Assembly: GCA_018645535.1 (NCBI GenBank)
Contig: JABGWN010000123.1
Location: forward strand, 1-24,927
DNA from: Methanobacteriota archaeon
GTDB taxonomy: Archaea; Thermoplasmatota; Poseidoniia; Poseidoniales; Poseidoniaceae
Direction: 5' to 3'
Length of the DNA: 24,927 nucleotides
Made by a program: the position numbers and the translations under genes. Positions 6,458 through 16,600 of the stretch are shown here, in pieces. The number at the start of each line of letters is the position of its first letter. Within the stretch, counting starts at the first letter, position 1. The notes under the pieces are model-generated. The model saw only the letters and a program-made list of their open reading frames with translations. It was not told the origin of the DNA and searched no databases.

Positions 6458-7735
6458 TCAGCAGGCATCATAGGTACGGGCGCTTTGCCCACCGTCGTCG
6501 TTATTGTATTGGTCGAACTGAAGTTCCCAAGACATTCGAGATTCAAGAAGGATTGAATCAGTATCCACGTCTTCGTCTAATACTGAGTCAACATAGAATG
6601 AATTGATGATCTTGACTTCGAACGTGTAACATCCATCACCGTTGTAAAAGTCGTCTTCGTGAAGGAAGAGGATTCCGTTTTCGTCAGTTTCAGTTCCTCC
6701 CATTCGGAGCCATGTTGTCATTTCTCCATTCTTGAATTCACCGTTCGAGTTGAATGAAGCATCATATCCATCTACTGCAATCGTTGGGTGGTTCCATTGG
6801 TTTGTTGTACCTTTCATAACAGAGAGTTCAATGGTATAATCTCCGTTAACAATTCCAAGTGTCCCGGCATCCTCTTCTCCTGTAGACATACTGTGGCGGC
6901 CACCATCGAGAGCTTCATGGTCATCTGGCATAACACCTGCCAGAACGTCAATAATCAAGCCATCAATAACTGTTGTAGTACTACCGGCGGAACCGGTTCC
7001 CGAGTTTTGTGTAGTCATATGATCTTGGATTTGAACACCTGCATGAAGTACTTCACGTGTCGTAAAACCGGTGCTGAGGTCAGTCGTAGATGATGTACCT
7101 TCACCGTCATCGACGACTAATTGGTAAACAACTAATGATGTATCTGAGCAATAAATACACGTCTCGCTATTTCCTTGGAAGAAATCTTCGATTGGTATCT
7201 TGAATCGTGCGCCGTTATCACCAAGTGACTTAGAGCCAGACCACACTTCTGTCTCGACCCCTGTTGAGGAAATGGTATTGATCGTAGCGGTTGCTTCGTC
7301 AATACCGCCTAGGACCTTGAAGGAAAGTTCATTGTCTTCTTCATCGTATTCCAATTCTGCAACAGCAAAAGTATCTGGAGCACCAATAAAGATACCAATT
7401 GCATAAGGCCCTGCTGTCAGAAGGATTGCTAATGCACCTGCGATAGCCATCTTTGTCGGATTAACGCCTTCTTCTGAAAGAGCTTGACCGCCAAAAAGAG
7501 CGCCGATTCCAAGAACAAGAACAACAAGAACAACAAGAATACCCCAAGAGCCCCCTTGGAGGGAAAGTAAACCACCAATGATGATAATGACCCAACCACT
7601 CGTTTTCAAAATAGTCGGCATGTCAGGTCCGCCTCCTTGTTGAACGGCAGGAAGTACTTCAGCAACTGCTTCGGTTTTTGCTTCATTTTCAACGGTTTCT
7701 TCAGCGGCATTGGCTTTACTTAGTAGTCCACTCAT
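6458..7735 (-). CDS. Membrane-anchored extracellular protein, unknown family
   Basis: The 425-aa product begins with an acidic, Ala/Glu-rich segment (about residues 1-40) and hydrophobic stretches at about 46-82 (probably a helical hairpin or two short helices) and 96-118. A large, mostly polar and acidic domain follows (about 120-425), rich in Thr, Ser, Asp and Gly and in beta-strand-like patterns. Cysteines occur as a CxxC pair (TCIYC, about 203-206), once in DGCYTFE, and as the very last residue, which suggests disulfides outside the cell. I recognise no enzyme motif. It lies between two other envelope-protein genes on the same strand, with a 77-bp gap to the FAS1 gene downstream, so it is likely part of a surface-structure cluster. 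The start at 7735 gives MSGLLSK; no good promoter at leaderless distance was found. Confidence 0.8.
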   Translation of the reverse strand: MSGLLSKANAAEETVENEAKTEAVAEVLPAVQQGGGPDMPTILKTSGWVIIIIGGLLSLQGGSWGILVVLVVLVLGIGALFGGQALSEEGVNPTKMAIAGALAILLTAGPYAIGIFIGAPDTFAVAELEYDEEDNELSFKVLGGIDEATATINTISSTGVETEVWSGSKSLGDNGARFKIPIEDFFQGNSETCIYCSDTSLVVYQLVVDDGEGTSSTTDLSTGFTTREVLHAGVQIQDHMTTQNSGTGSAGSTTTVIDGLIIDVLAGVMPDDHEALDGGRHSMSTGEEDAGTLGIVNGDYTIELSVMKGTTNQWNHPTIAVDGYDASFNSNGEFKNGEMTTWLRMGGTETDENGILFLHEDDFYNGDGCYTFEVKIINSFYVDSVLDEDVDTDSILLESRMSWELQFDQYNNDDGGQSARTYDAC

Positions 7736-7816
7736 TCACTCATCTCATATATTCGTCGCATGGGGAGGTTAAGAACCCAACCCCGATACGAGCGAGACTT
7801 GTGTGCTTTTTGGCAG

Positions 7817-8746
7817 TTAGAGTCCAGGAGCGGCTTCTCGCCACTCTCCTTCTTCATCATCAGATCCTAAGAAGCGACGACCAGCAACTGCTGCTGCGAG
7901 AGCAACCATTGAGAGTGCAGGGATAATTTCGAAACCAGGAAGGTAAACACCACGAACGTAGATTGTAATCATCTGAGATTCACGATCGCATCCACCATTC
8001 TTGCATGAGAAATCGGATTCTGCGTAGAAGTCGAGTGTGTGGTAAGCATCAGTCCACCCTTGTGTCTTAGGTGTACGAATCTGAATTCGAACCTTAGCAG
8101 GAGCGACCATTGGTTCAACGTTGACCTTGCTGATTGGGATGTTGATGTTGAATCCTGCATCTTCGAGTTTCTCACGGGAACTCTCGGAGATACCGACCTT
8201 CATGAAATCGAATTGGTTTCCGAGGTTGTATACCTTGAATTCAAAGTCCTTGTCGGTCTTAGGCATAAGTTGGACAAAGGGCTCGACTGCTTCAACTTGC
8301 AAGAGCGCGAATTGAGTGATTGAAACAATCATCGAAGCACCAGATGTAGCAACGTTAGCAGGAGGTACTCCACTGATCTCTTGGACACTTCCTTGAACAA
8401 CCAAACTTCTCGCTTGCATTGTCATGAATGGTTGAGCACGGACAACAACTTGGAAGTCCTCTGATTGGCCTCCACCGACATAAATATCACCGGGAGCTGC
8501 CGCTGCAAGGCCATCTGATGTGACGGACAATGCTATCTTTTCGATGTATGCAGTAGGGTTAGTTGCTGTACATGTTGTGAATCCAACAAGGGTGGAACCT
8601 GGTTTGACGTCAACCTTAATTTCTGCAGGAGCACATGTAATTGAGACCGCTGCAGTAGGCAATTGTGCTTGTGCAGGAACGGCTACAAGCAAGATTGAGG
8701 CTAGATAAAGGGTCAAAACGCAAAGTGTTCTCTTAAGTCCAGACAT
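7817..8746 (-). CDS. Secreted beta-sandwich-like protein with PGF-like C-terminal anchor
   Basis: The product (309 aa from ATG 8746) has a signal peptide (MSGLKRT followed by a hydrophobic core and AQAQ), then Ig/NEW3-like beta-rich sequence (DVKPGSTLVGFTTCTATNP and a later GGGQSEDFQVVV), a Cys-containing loop (FSCKNGGCDRES), and a C-terminal PGF followed by a hydrophobic helix ending in GRR. That tripartite pattern resembles the PGF-CTERM signal processed by archaeosortase A, which would attach the protein to the membrane through a lipid. Unusually, 16-18 residues (SDDEEGEWREAAPGL) follow the Arg pair, so it may instead be an ordinary transmembrane anchor. A GTG three codons upstream (8755) is an alternative start. 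ATG 8746 is preferred because a weak TATA-like CGATATGG lies about 26 nt upstream. Confidence 0.8.
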   Translation of the reverse strand: MSGLKRTLCVLTLYLASILLVAVPAQAQLPTAAVSITCAPAEIKVDVKPGSTLVGFTTCTATNPTAYIEKIALSVTSDGLAAAAPGDIYVGGGQSEDFQVVVRAQPFMTMQARSLVVQGSVQEISGVPPANVATSGASMIVSITQFALLQVEAVEPFVQLMPKTDKDFEFKVYNLGNQFDFMKVGISESSREKLEDAGFNINIPISKVNVEPMVAPAKVRIQIRTPKTQGWTDAYHTLDFYAESDFSCKNGGCDRESQMITIYVRGVYLPGFEIIPALSMVALAAAVAGRRFLGSDDEEGEWREAAPGL

Positions 8747-8825
8747 TGTGCTCACTAACTCAAGCCACCATATCGACCCTCATAACCATTTTGTCGGCAA
8801 GTGTATGATTGCAGGTATAATGAAG

Positions 8826-8836
8826 AAGAAAAAAAG
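8826..8836 (-). terminator. Oligo-T terminator after tRNA(CAU)
   Basis: Directly after the tRNA 3' end the minus strand reads CTTTTTTTCTTCTTC (plus-strand A-run 8829-8835). A run of seven T is a typical archaeal termination signal, and there is no stem before it other than the tRNA itself. Confidence 0.55.
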
Positions 8837-8910
8837 TGGGCCCGAAGGGATTTGAACCCTTGACCGCCCGGTTATGAGCCGGGTGCTCTAACCAACTAAG
8901 CTACAGGCCC
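8837..8910 (-). tRNA. tRNA with CAU anticodon (elongator Met or Ile2)
   Basis: The 74-nt gene folds into a full cloverleaf: acceptor GGGCCTG/CGGGCCC with one G-U pair, D arm GCTTAGTTGGTTAGAGC, anticodon stem CCCGG/CCGGG with loop CTCATAA (anticodon CAT), T arm AAGGG-TTCAAAT-CCCTT, and discriminator A. CCA is not encoded. The initiator is unlikely because the first pair is G-C and positions 29-31 are not GGG. Elongator Met and agmatidine-modified Ile2 cannot be separated by eye. It lies 25 nt after the HD-domain gene on the same strand and may be processed from a shared transcript. Confidence 0.93.
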
Positions 8911-8935
8911 GATGATGCATGCTGGAACATGAAGT

Positions 8936-10243
8936 TCATGAGTCTGCCGAATCAAACATTGCGAGCGATGATTGGGACGGTTTCGTTTTCGAACGCACCA
9001 GTGCTTCACACTCGTCACGAATCTGTTCAGGAACGAAAACCAGTATTTGTTCATCGGATTGGGAAAGTGAACGAATAAGCGGAGAATGCTCTGCTGCATC
9101 TCGTCCATCTTCAAGAATAATGCCTTGCTCATAAGGCATATATCCACGTTTTCGAATCGATGCAGTAATCAAATCATGTTCAGGATCGAAACCTGCCCCT
9201 TCAATAAATCCAGCAATTTCCGTTTGAATGATTTCAAACATCTCTGATGTGAGCGAAGGTATTCTGAGAGATTTGTGATAATCCCTGCGAGCCATGAGGC
9301 GAGAAGCGTAATTTGAAAGAATCTCATCTTGATTCCGAGAGAAGCGACTCATAGAAACCTTCACGTGTGAATCATGGAGTTCAGCATACTGATCGGCGGT
9401 AAGTGAGTCGTTCAACAGCATGTGTTCAACTTCAGTTCCGAGTGTAAGTTTACCTTCCGATGCAAGTATTCTTGCACGAGCCAACATTCGAACAAGATAT
9501 GCTTGAGTAAGCATGTTGACTTTATGGAAGTAGACTTGGTTGTACATGTGATATCTGGTGACGAGGTAGGCCTCTATTGCAGGCAAACCCCATGATTTCA
9601 CATAAAGACGGCCTTGGTCATTCACTCTCATAGCCCGAATTACCCTGGCACTGTCAAATCCACCGATTTGAGCCCCCGTATTGGCTTGGTCACGAATCAT
9701 GTAATCCATTCGATCAACATCTAACTGGCTGCTAATAATTTCTTTCAAAAATGGAGCAATTGGTACACCATCGCATTGCTTTGCCCCGTCTAATATTGAA
9801 AACAGTCGTTTTTTCCTCTCAATACCGAGTACTTCATCGAGCACTTGGCCTATTTCAGAGGACGTATTCTCCAACATGATTCTGCCCCAGTGCTCGTGTG
9901 AATGATATGTAGCAAAAACTTCGGGTGTTTCTAAAAGATGGGAATAAGGCGGATGGCCAATATCGTGAAGCAGGGCCCCTAAACGAACTAATTCCGCGTC
10001 CTCATTTGAGAGAAGACCTGGTTGGACTTCCTGCAGCGAGTCAGTCAGTTCACCTGCGAGGTGATAAGCACCTAGTGAATGAGCGAAACGAGTATGAGTT
10101 GCAGACGGGAATACAAATTCACATGTCGAAAGTTGCTGAACATTTCGTAATCGTTGGAATTCATGCGTGTCAATGATTCTGGCATGATGTGCTGGCACCA
10201 AGATATCACGATGAATTTCATCGCGGATAACCCTATCTCGCAT
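8936..10243 (-). CDS. HD-domain phosphohydrolase, COG1078-like
   Basis: The 435-aa protein belongs to the HD superfamily, in the group that includes dNTP triphosphohydrolases and SAMHD1-like enzymes. Metal-binding residues are visible as H55 (HTRFAHSLGAYHLA), H93-D94 (LLHDIGHPPYSH), and the downstream Asp cluster D175/D177/D180 (SSQLDVDRMDYMIRD). The length and motif order fit the full-length family with its C-terminal helical extension. The likely reaction is hydrolysis of a (deoxy)nucleoside triphosphate or another phosphate ester, in the cytoplasm; the true substrate is not deducible. It starts at ATG 10243 and is divergent from the plus-strand operon beginning at 10335, with a 91-bp gap. 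The tRNA(CAU) follows 25 nt after its stop. A role in nucleotide balance would suit the nucleotide genes nearby, but that is inference. Confidence 0.92.
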   Translation of the reverse strand: MRDRVIRDEIHRDILVPAHHARIIDTHEFQRLRNVQQLSTCEFVFPSATHTRFAHSLGAYHLAGELTDSLQEVQPGLLSNEDAELVRLGALLHDIGHPPYSHLLETPEVFATYHSHEHWGRIMLENTSSEIGQVLDEVLGIERKKRLFSILDGAKQCDGVPIAPFLKEIISSQLDVDRMDYMIRDQANTGAQIGGFDSARVIRAMRVNDQGRLYVKSWGLPAIEAYLVTRYHMYNQVYFHKVNMLTQAYLVRMLARARILASEGKLTLGTEVEHMLLNDSLTADQYAELHDSHVKVSMSRFSRNQDEILSNYASRLMARRDYHKSLRIPSLTSEMFEIIQTEIAGFIEGAGFDPEHDLITASIRKRGYMPYEQGIILEDGRDAAEHSPLIRSLSQSDEQILVFVPEQIRDECEALVRSKTKPSQSSLAMFDSADS

Positions 10244-10334
10244 AGTTAGACCTGTTCATTCGTTGCATTTCAAGGCATCTCTTCTCAGAAAGCCGAGGGG
10301 CAACGGCTATGCCCTGTAGGCTAAACCCTCGTGC

Positions 10335-12077
10335 ATGGCGGATGGTCTCAAGTCCTTTCTCGCTCGATTATCGACTGACGACCCTGAAACAAACGGTCCA
10401 AGATTATGGGTTATGTTTGCCATATCGCTTTTGTTAGTCGCAACGTTGAACTGGTATGCGATGGTTCGCGAACCGTCTGTAGTAGATATTGACGATTTGA
10501 CAGAGTATGTTAACGAAGTAGTCAAAGTTGAAGGGACATTGATTTCGTGGGTCGAAGACCCTTATAATTCAGGAGACGATCGACTTGATGCAATCATCGA
10601 TGATGGAACTGGAGTTGTTGAATTGAGATGGTATCGGCCTGGAGATACACCTCCGATCGGTACGAACGTTACAATCATAGGCGATGTCATCAATTACGAA
10701 GGTCGGATGTGGATACAGGCTCTTGGAGCTGGAGCAATGAGTTGGAAATCTTCAGACATCCCAGACGTTCCTCTGTTGGCAATTTCAGATGTTGCAATAA
10801 ACCCAGAAGCCTTTGATGGGGAAATAATACAACTTACTGGATTCATTTCGAAATCACTCGCACCAGATATCGCCTTTGGAAACGCTAAACTCGGAGACCA
10901 TCCTAACTACGGAAACTCTGAACACCAAATCGGGATGACCATTCATTCCTCGACAGGCAAGTGGATTGAAGCAGGTTCTAAGGTCACTGTTCAAGGAGTC
11001 CTTTCCTATCAACAGCGAGAATTACGTTGGAACCTTGGCGTTCAAGGACCTGAAATCATGGTTGACAGAAACCATCCAATTGAAATCCCGTTACTCGATT
11101 GGTCATCTCAATCCACATGGATGTATCAATCAGGCAGAACAGTCGATGTTGCTGGAATGCTCTCTATCGATAACGGAACATGGGAACTCACAGGTTCATC
11201 CGGCTCTCCTCTTTGCGTCATTCCAAGTGATGACGATAAATCCATGGCAGAAACGTGGGAAGGTAAGGCCATCAAAATGACAGGGCGACTTGTATGGAAC
11301 ACCGCTATCTCTTCTTGGTGCCTCGATAAGGGGGGTGACGCTGACGGGTCCCTTACAGCAACGTCAAGCATCAATGACCTTCTTCTGATGCTTAGTGCAA
11401 ATCCAATTTATGCTCTAAGCAGTCCCAATACACACTATACAGTCGCAGCTTACATGAAATATGCTGTCGAACCAAGTGTCGAAGATGAATCAGGATATTT
11501 TGTTGATTCAGCGGGTTACACTCCCGGATGGACAAGTATTGCTGTGACAATTCCAGGACCTCGATCGACATGGCTTGAAGCAGGCCAGGCCGTAGTTGCC
11601 GACGTAACTGTTTCATGGGATGATGAAAATATGAGAGCCGAATTACTGGTTCATGACCTTTCAGAAGGTGATAAGATGAATCCAACGACACTCCTATGGT
11701 CTGATGGTGCCACTCAATGGAGCTATGATAAGAACAAAGTTGTTCGATTAAACGGTCTTGCTATTGAAGATAATGGAACATGGTTCCTTTCCGAACCGGG
11801 AAGTGAAAAGAAGGTACGCCTCAACGCTCTTGGCAATTCCATAGGCCTTGATGAATTGCATCTTGGAACAGCGATGACATGGGAAGGGCGTTTGCTTCAA
11901 ATCGAGGACAGCCAGTCGATGGCAGTGATTTACGTCTTGGAAAGCGCAGATGTTGATGACAGAGATAACGATGGGCTCAGTGATACACTCGAGAACTCCT
12001 TTGGAACCAGTTCTTATTCCGAGGATTCTGATGGAGACGGAACGGGCGATCGTCAAGAATACATCGACCAACAATGA
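10335..12077 (+). CDS. Membrane-anchored protein with OB-like domains and Ca-binding tail
   Basis: The 580-aa product has a short cytoplasmic N-terminus, one transmembrane helix (about residues 24-42), and then a long extracellular part. Beta-rich units of the type VVKVEGTLISWVED...DDGTGVVELRW recur (near 60-135, 155-245, 265-330, 370-440 and 460-530). These look like OB folds of the nucleic-acid-binding tRNA_anti type, though OB folds also bind proteins and sugars. The C-terminus ends in two acidic loops, DRDNDGLSD and EDSDGDGTGD, of the thrombospondin type-3 or dockerin-like Ca-binding kind. It is the first gene of a plus-strand operon, 12 bp ahead of the permease gene. The 1630-aa PLD protein two genes on carries the same type of Ca-binding repeat, so both probably work at the cell surface. 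A role in binding DNA is possible but unproven. Confidence 0.85.
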   Translation: MADGLKSFLARLSTDDPETNGPRLWVMFAISLLLVATLNWYAMVREPSVVDIDDLTEYVNEVVKVEGTLISWVEDPYNSGDDRLDAIIDDGTGVVELRWYRPGDTPPIGTNVTIIGDVINYEGRMWIQALGAGAMSWKSSDIPDVPLLAISDVAINPEAFDGEIIQLTGFISKSLAPDIAFGNAKLGDHPNYGNSEHQIGMTIHSSTGKWIEAGSKVTVQGVLSYQQRELRWNLGVQGPEIMVDRNHPIEIPLLDWSSQSTWMYQSGRTVDVAGMLSIDNGTWELTGSSGSPLCVIPSDDDKSMAETWEGKAIKMTGRLVWNTAISSWCLDKGGDADGSLTATSSINDLLLMLSANPIYALSSPNTHYTVAAYMKYAVEPSVEDESGYFVDSAGYTPGWTSIAVTIPGPRSTWLEAGQAVVADVTVSWDDENMRAELLVHDLSEGDKMNPTTLLWSDGATQWSYDKNKVVRLNGLAIEDNGTWFLSEPGSEKKVRLNALGNSIGLDELHLGTAMTWEGRLLQIEDSQSMAVIYVLESADVDDRDNDGLSDTLENSFGTSSYSEDSDGDGTGDRQEYIDQQ

Positions 12078-12078
12078 T

Positions 12079-12085
12079 GAGGTGA
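12079..12085 (+). promoter_or_regulatory. Ribosome-binding site GAGGTGA
   Basis: GAGGTGA ends 4 nt before the ATG at 12090, in the 12-bp gap after the stop codon of the upstream gene. It fixes the start and shows translation coupling inside the operon. Confidence 0.7.
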
Positions 12086-12089
12086 GAAT

Positions 12090-13592
12090 ATGATCGAAGC
12101 GTATTTCACTGATTTATGGTGGCTCCTTGGAGCGCTCTTCTTCGGTGTGTTCATGGGTTCTTTGACTGGATTAATTCCTGGTTTCCACGTCAACAATGTC
12201 GCTTTAATTTTACTTGCTTTATCACCTGCATTGCTCGATCTAGGAATCCCTCTTTCGGCGGTTGCTGCAATTATTGTATCGACAGGTACGGTTCATACGT
12301 TCCTAAACTACATTCCATCAGCCCTTATTGGTGCACCAGACGGAGATACTGCGTTATCGCTATTGCCTGGGCATAGGATGTTATTGTCAGGAAATGCTGC
12401 ACGAGGTGTTGCATGGTCTGCAAGAGGATCGCAATTGGGACTTTTCCTATCATTACCTCTCATCATTGTTGCACGAATTGCATTCGGTCCTGAACTCAAT
12501 TGGTACAATGGCTTGCGCAGTTGGCTACCAGTGATTCTTCTTACAATTTCGTTACTCCTTCTCGCTACTGAGACGACACGTCTTGATTGGCCAAAATGGC
12601 TTCAGAAGATTACCCGAAAGAAACTTGGAAATGACAGTCGTCTTGCAGGATTTTTTGCTGCTACAACATTCTTCCTTCTCGCAGGATTGTATGGATGGGC
12701 AGTGTTTGAACTTCCAGTTGATAGCCCCGTTGGAATGCCCTCACCATCCCTCCTGCTTCCGAGTCTAGCAGGGCTATTCGGTATTGCTAATTTATTGGAT
12801 ATTTACGCAACGACGAGTCACCTTCCACCTCAACGTGAAAATTGGGATTTACCGCCGATTAAGCCTCTCATCGCCCCGTGTTTCTGGTCAGCAGTAGCAG
12901 GAGCGAGCATGGGAGTTTTACCGGGAATGACTGCTTCTCAAGCCACCGTTTTGGTTATGGGTGGAAGGAACGTTGCAGCTAAGGTCCAAGGCAAAGAAGG
13001 CTACGGAATGGACTGGGAAACTCGCCGATTGACAGAACTTTCTGATGACGAATTACTGGAAATCGCTATTGCTGAAGCAGAAGGTGGACATGAAGGACCT
13101 CAAACAAAGCAAGATTTGGAAGTCATTGCCATTCTCTCTGCAGTTAACACAGCAGTAACTGTCATGGTTCTTGGATTCCTTTACATCATTGGAAGATCAC
13201 GTTCAGGAGCAACACTTGCTCTGAAAATGATGTATCCTATCGAAACATGGAACTCAACAGAACCTACTGCTGATTTCATACGATTACTCGCTGTATGTCT
13301 TGCAGCAGGAATTATGGCTATGCCGATTATGAAGATTGTTGGAAAAGGAATGCTACGACTTCACGCTGCGATTCCGTTACAATCAATGATTATGGGTGTC
13401 ATTATCTTCGTAGCTGCCCTTGTCTGGTTTTCGACGGGATTCGTTGGAATAGGAGTTCTCATTGTCGGAACCATTCTTGGAATGATGCCACCCCGAATCG
13501 GTATACGCAGAAGTCACGGCATGGGAATTATTCTTGTTCCCATCATGATTTACACATTCGCACAAATGGCTGATAACTTTGGCTTCATCTGA
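12090..13592 (+). CDS. TctA/DUF112-family permease (COG1784-like)
   Basis: The 500-aa protein has about 11-12 hydrophobic segments. It shows the motifs of the archaeal DUF112 branch of the TctA family: GLIPGFHVNN near residue 25, LIGAPDGDTALSLLPGH near 75-90, and GVLPGMTASQATVL in the second half, consistent with the inverted-repeat architecture of these transporters. TctA is the large membrane subunit of tripartite tricarboxylate transporters. No TctB or TctC binding protein is seen here, so the archaeal form may work alone and its substrate is unknown. An acidic, charged cytoplasmic loop (about 300-345, DWETRRLTELSDDELLEIA) interrupts the second half. The gene is tightly packed in the operon, 12 bp after the OB-like gene. 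Confidence 0.88.
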   Translation: MIEAYFTDLWWLLGALFFGVFMGSLTGLIPGFHVNNVALILLALSPALLDLGIPLSAVAAIIVSTGTVHTFLNYIPSALIGAPDGDTALSLLPGHRMLLSGNAARGVAWSARGSQLGLFLSLPLIIVARIAFGPELNWYNGLRSWLPVILLTISLLLLATETTRLDWPKWLQKITRKKLGNDSRLAGFFAATTFFLLAGLYGWAVFELPVDSPVGMPSPSLLLPSLAGLFGIANLLDIYATTSHLPPQRENWDLPPIKPLIAPCFWSAVAGASMGVLPGMTASQATVLVMGGRNVAAKVQGKEGYGMDWETRRLTELSDDELLEIAIAEAEGGHEGPQTKQDLEVIAILSAVNTAVTVMVLGFLYIIGRSRSGATLALKMMYPIETWNSTEPTADFIRLLAVCLAAGIMAMPIMKIVGKGMLRLHAAIPLQSMIMGVIIFVAALVWFSTGFVGIGVLIVGTILGMMPPRIGIRRSHGMGIILVPIMIYTFAQMADNFGFI

Positions 13593-13651
13593 TTTGTAGG
13601 AAACTATACCTCGCCAAAAGATATGAGGGGGATGACGTTCGGTGTCTCTGT

Positions 13652-13657
13652 AGGTGA
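13652..13657 (+). promoter_or_regulatory. Ribosome-binding site AGGTGA
   Basis: AGGTGA ends 4 nt before ATG 13662, the same spacing as at the permease gene. It identifies ATG 13662 rather than the in-frame ATG at 13623 as the start of the large PLD protein. Confidence 0.7.
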
Positions 13658-13661
13658 CACC

Positions 13662-16600
13662 ATGCGCGGCCAATCATACTTTTTACTAGCTCTCCTTTTA
13701 CTCGTCCCACTTACTCCTTTAGTCGAACCTGTAGAGTCCACATCTGCTCGCAGCCAACCATGTTCAGGCGCTATTTGTATCAACGAGGCATTACCGAATC
13801 CCAACGGTGCTGATGATGGAATGTATCCTGGTGGCGAATGGTTAGAGATTTCCAATTCAGGAACGACAAGTGTTGATGTACGCAATTGGTATTTTTCAAA
13901 TAAGGCCGCAAAGACCCTAACCTTCGATGTTAACAGTATCGTTGGGTATGACATCAATAATGCATCAACCTACACAATCGCTCCTGGTGAATACATGGTG
14001 ATTGCTCGGAATGGATATTCCAATTTCTATGTCGCTAATTCAAATGACTTCATGACGCTCTATGATGGCTCTGGAAATTGGATTGACGAAGCAACATGGA
14101 ATTCGAGTTCGTCTGGAGTTAGTCTTGAACAAGACCCTTCCGATCCGTATGCCGACTGGATAGCAACCTCAAATCCAACACCTGGTTCCTCAAACAGTGG
14201 AAGTGGTAGCGCAGGGCCAACCTATTTCCCAAGCGACCTACAAATCAATGAGATCATGGCTGATTCTTGGCCAAGTCGGGACAATGCCTCTTGGCCAGGT
14301 GGCGAATGGATTGAGTTGCACAACAACGGAACATCCACAATCAACATGTCTGGATGGTGGTTGCAAGACCAAGCAGGTAACATGATTGCAATCGATTCAT
14401 CTCACCTCATTGGTGCTACCTCCGATTATGCAACTCAACTCATTTACCCAGGTGAAATCCGAACTGTAGCAGTAAATGCAACATCAAGTAGCGGTGTCCT
14501 AAACAATGGTCAAGAAACTGTTCGGCTTTATCTTCCAAATGGAAGCATTGGAGACGAAGTCAGTTGGAATAATAACGAACCAGGATTCTCACTGGAAGAA
14601 AATCCTCTTGGGGGCATGTGGGTCATCTCAACATATCCATCACCCAATTCATCAAATATTCAAACTCTTGATTCTATTACAGCATCTGGAACTGTAGGAT
14701 TTAACGAGATTATGCCTGTTTCAAATGAAGATGGAAATGCTTCACCTTTGGGAGAATGGATCGAGTTACTCAACACTGGAACAACCGCCATCGATCTAAA
14801 CGGTTGGTCTATTATCGATGGGATGGGGAATCAAACCTTCCTCGACCCAGGCACAATTACAGTAAATAGTTCCCAAGGAAGTACAACCATTAATTCTGGA
14901 GAACGCCGAATCGTTGAATTTACTGCTGACACTCGTCTTTGGGATAATTACAATCATCTCATATTGCTTGATGCGTCTTCAAATGTGGTTGATATGGCAT
15001 GGTATGCTACAAACTACGGGCCGAACATCTCGCTTCTACGTAGCATCAACTACAATGATGCGTGGTCGCCATCCCTCTATCCCACTCCTGGTCAGCCCGA
15101 ACCGATTCCAGCCGCAACAACTGGTGATGTCCGAATCACAGAGTTGCTTCCTGATGCAGTTGGATTAGACTCAGAGTCGTACCCAGGCGGAGAATGGATT
15201 GAAATTCACAACTTTGGCGCCTCAGATGTCGACGTTGCTGGCTGGAGATTATCAGCCGCAAATCGAAACCTGATGTTGCATCAATACAACATGCCAATGA
15301 AATCAACAACAATATTAACTCCGGGTGAAACAACACTAATCGCTCTAAATGGCACATCTCAATTCTACCTAAAACACACAACACCAGATCAAATAAACCT
15401 CATTGATGGTAACGGAGCGATTGCTCACACCGCTCAATGGACGAGTACGCTTGAGGGTGGGTCTCTCATCAATAATACAGAAACCCACGCAGGTGCTGGC
15501 CAATCTGGTGCGAACGCACCTACGACTTCCACTACATGGGGTATGGATGACTGGATCAACAGTGCTTGGGCAACACCAGGAACTGCAAATCCAGTATGGC
15601 CCGAATATACCGATTCAGAGTCACTTGTAATCACAGAGATTGCATCATCCTGTGATGACTCAGAATTTTCTCCTTCTGCTGATTGGATTGAACTTCATAA
15701 TACTGGTACGGAAGACCTCAATATTAGTCGTTGGATGGTGAGCGTGGATTACACCTCGAACCCACTCATGGGACGTCAATTTATTGACTCTACAATGCTA
15801 TGGAGTCATGCAGAAAATAACACCACTATCGAAGCAGGACAACGTATTGTCGTTGAATTAACCTACGATATCTTCGGTGGTTCTCTCGAAGACACAGGGG
15901 TACTCGAAATACTCAATCCTGATGGCGAACTTGTTACGAGCGCCTCTCCTCCGTCTGAATACTTGGCGAGTAACTGTGTAACATACGGTTACAATGAGAC
16001 GAATTCCGAATGGGTTGAGTTTGCATGGCCAACTCCAGGAACTGCAGAACCTGATGCTACAATGATCGCTTCTCAAGATTCAATCAAATTCACATCCGTC
16101 ATGTGGGATGGGATCTCATCGATTTCCACAGAACTCGAATTCTTTGAAATCACAAATTATGGAGAAGAATCTGCAACTCTCAACGGATGGCAAATTCGAC
16201 GTATAGCTGCCGATGACACAGAATATACTGCGGTCATTACAAACCTACAAATCGAGGCAGGTTCCTCTGTAAAACTCACAAATGATGTCTCGGGTCTTGG
16301 TTTGTATGAGGATGGTACCATAATCGATATGAACACTGCAATGAGTTCACCGATATACCTTCTCGATACTGGCATGGCTTTGCAACTGATTCATCCAACT
16401 GGACTCGTAGCTGATACGATTGTGTACGGAAACGGTCCCGTGGATGCTGTTGGTTGGTCAGGTGTTGCTCTATCCGAACCTGTTAACGGAATTGACAATC
16501 TGATTCTGTATCGAGGCGATGGGTGTGGATCGATTACTGACACAAACCAATCAGTAGACTGGCATCAACGATGGGGGCGACTAGGAGCAAGCGACTTCTG

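Noticed and set aside
8837..8910. Initiator tRNA-Met
   Set aside because: The first acceptor pair is G-C and the anticodon stem lacks the three G-C pairs of initiators.
13623..13661. Upstream ATG for the PLD surface protein
   Set aside because: AGGTGA is correctly spaced for ATG 13662, and the extra 13 residues would precede the signal peptide.
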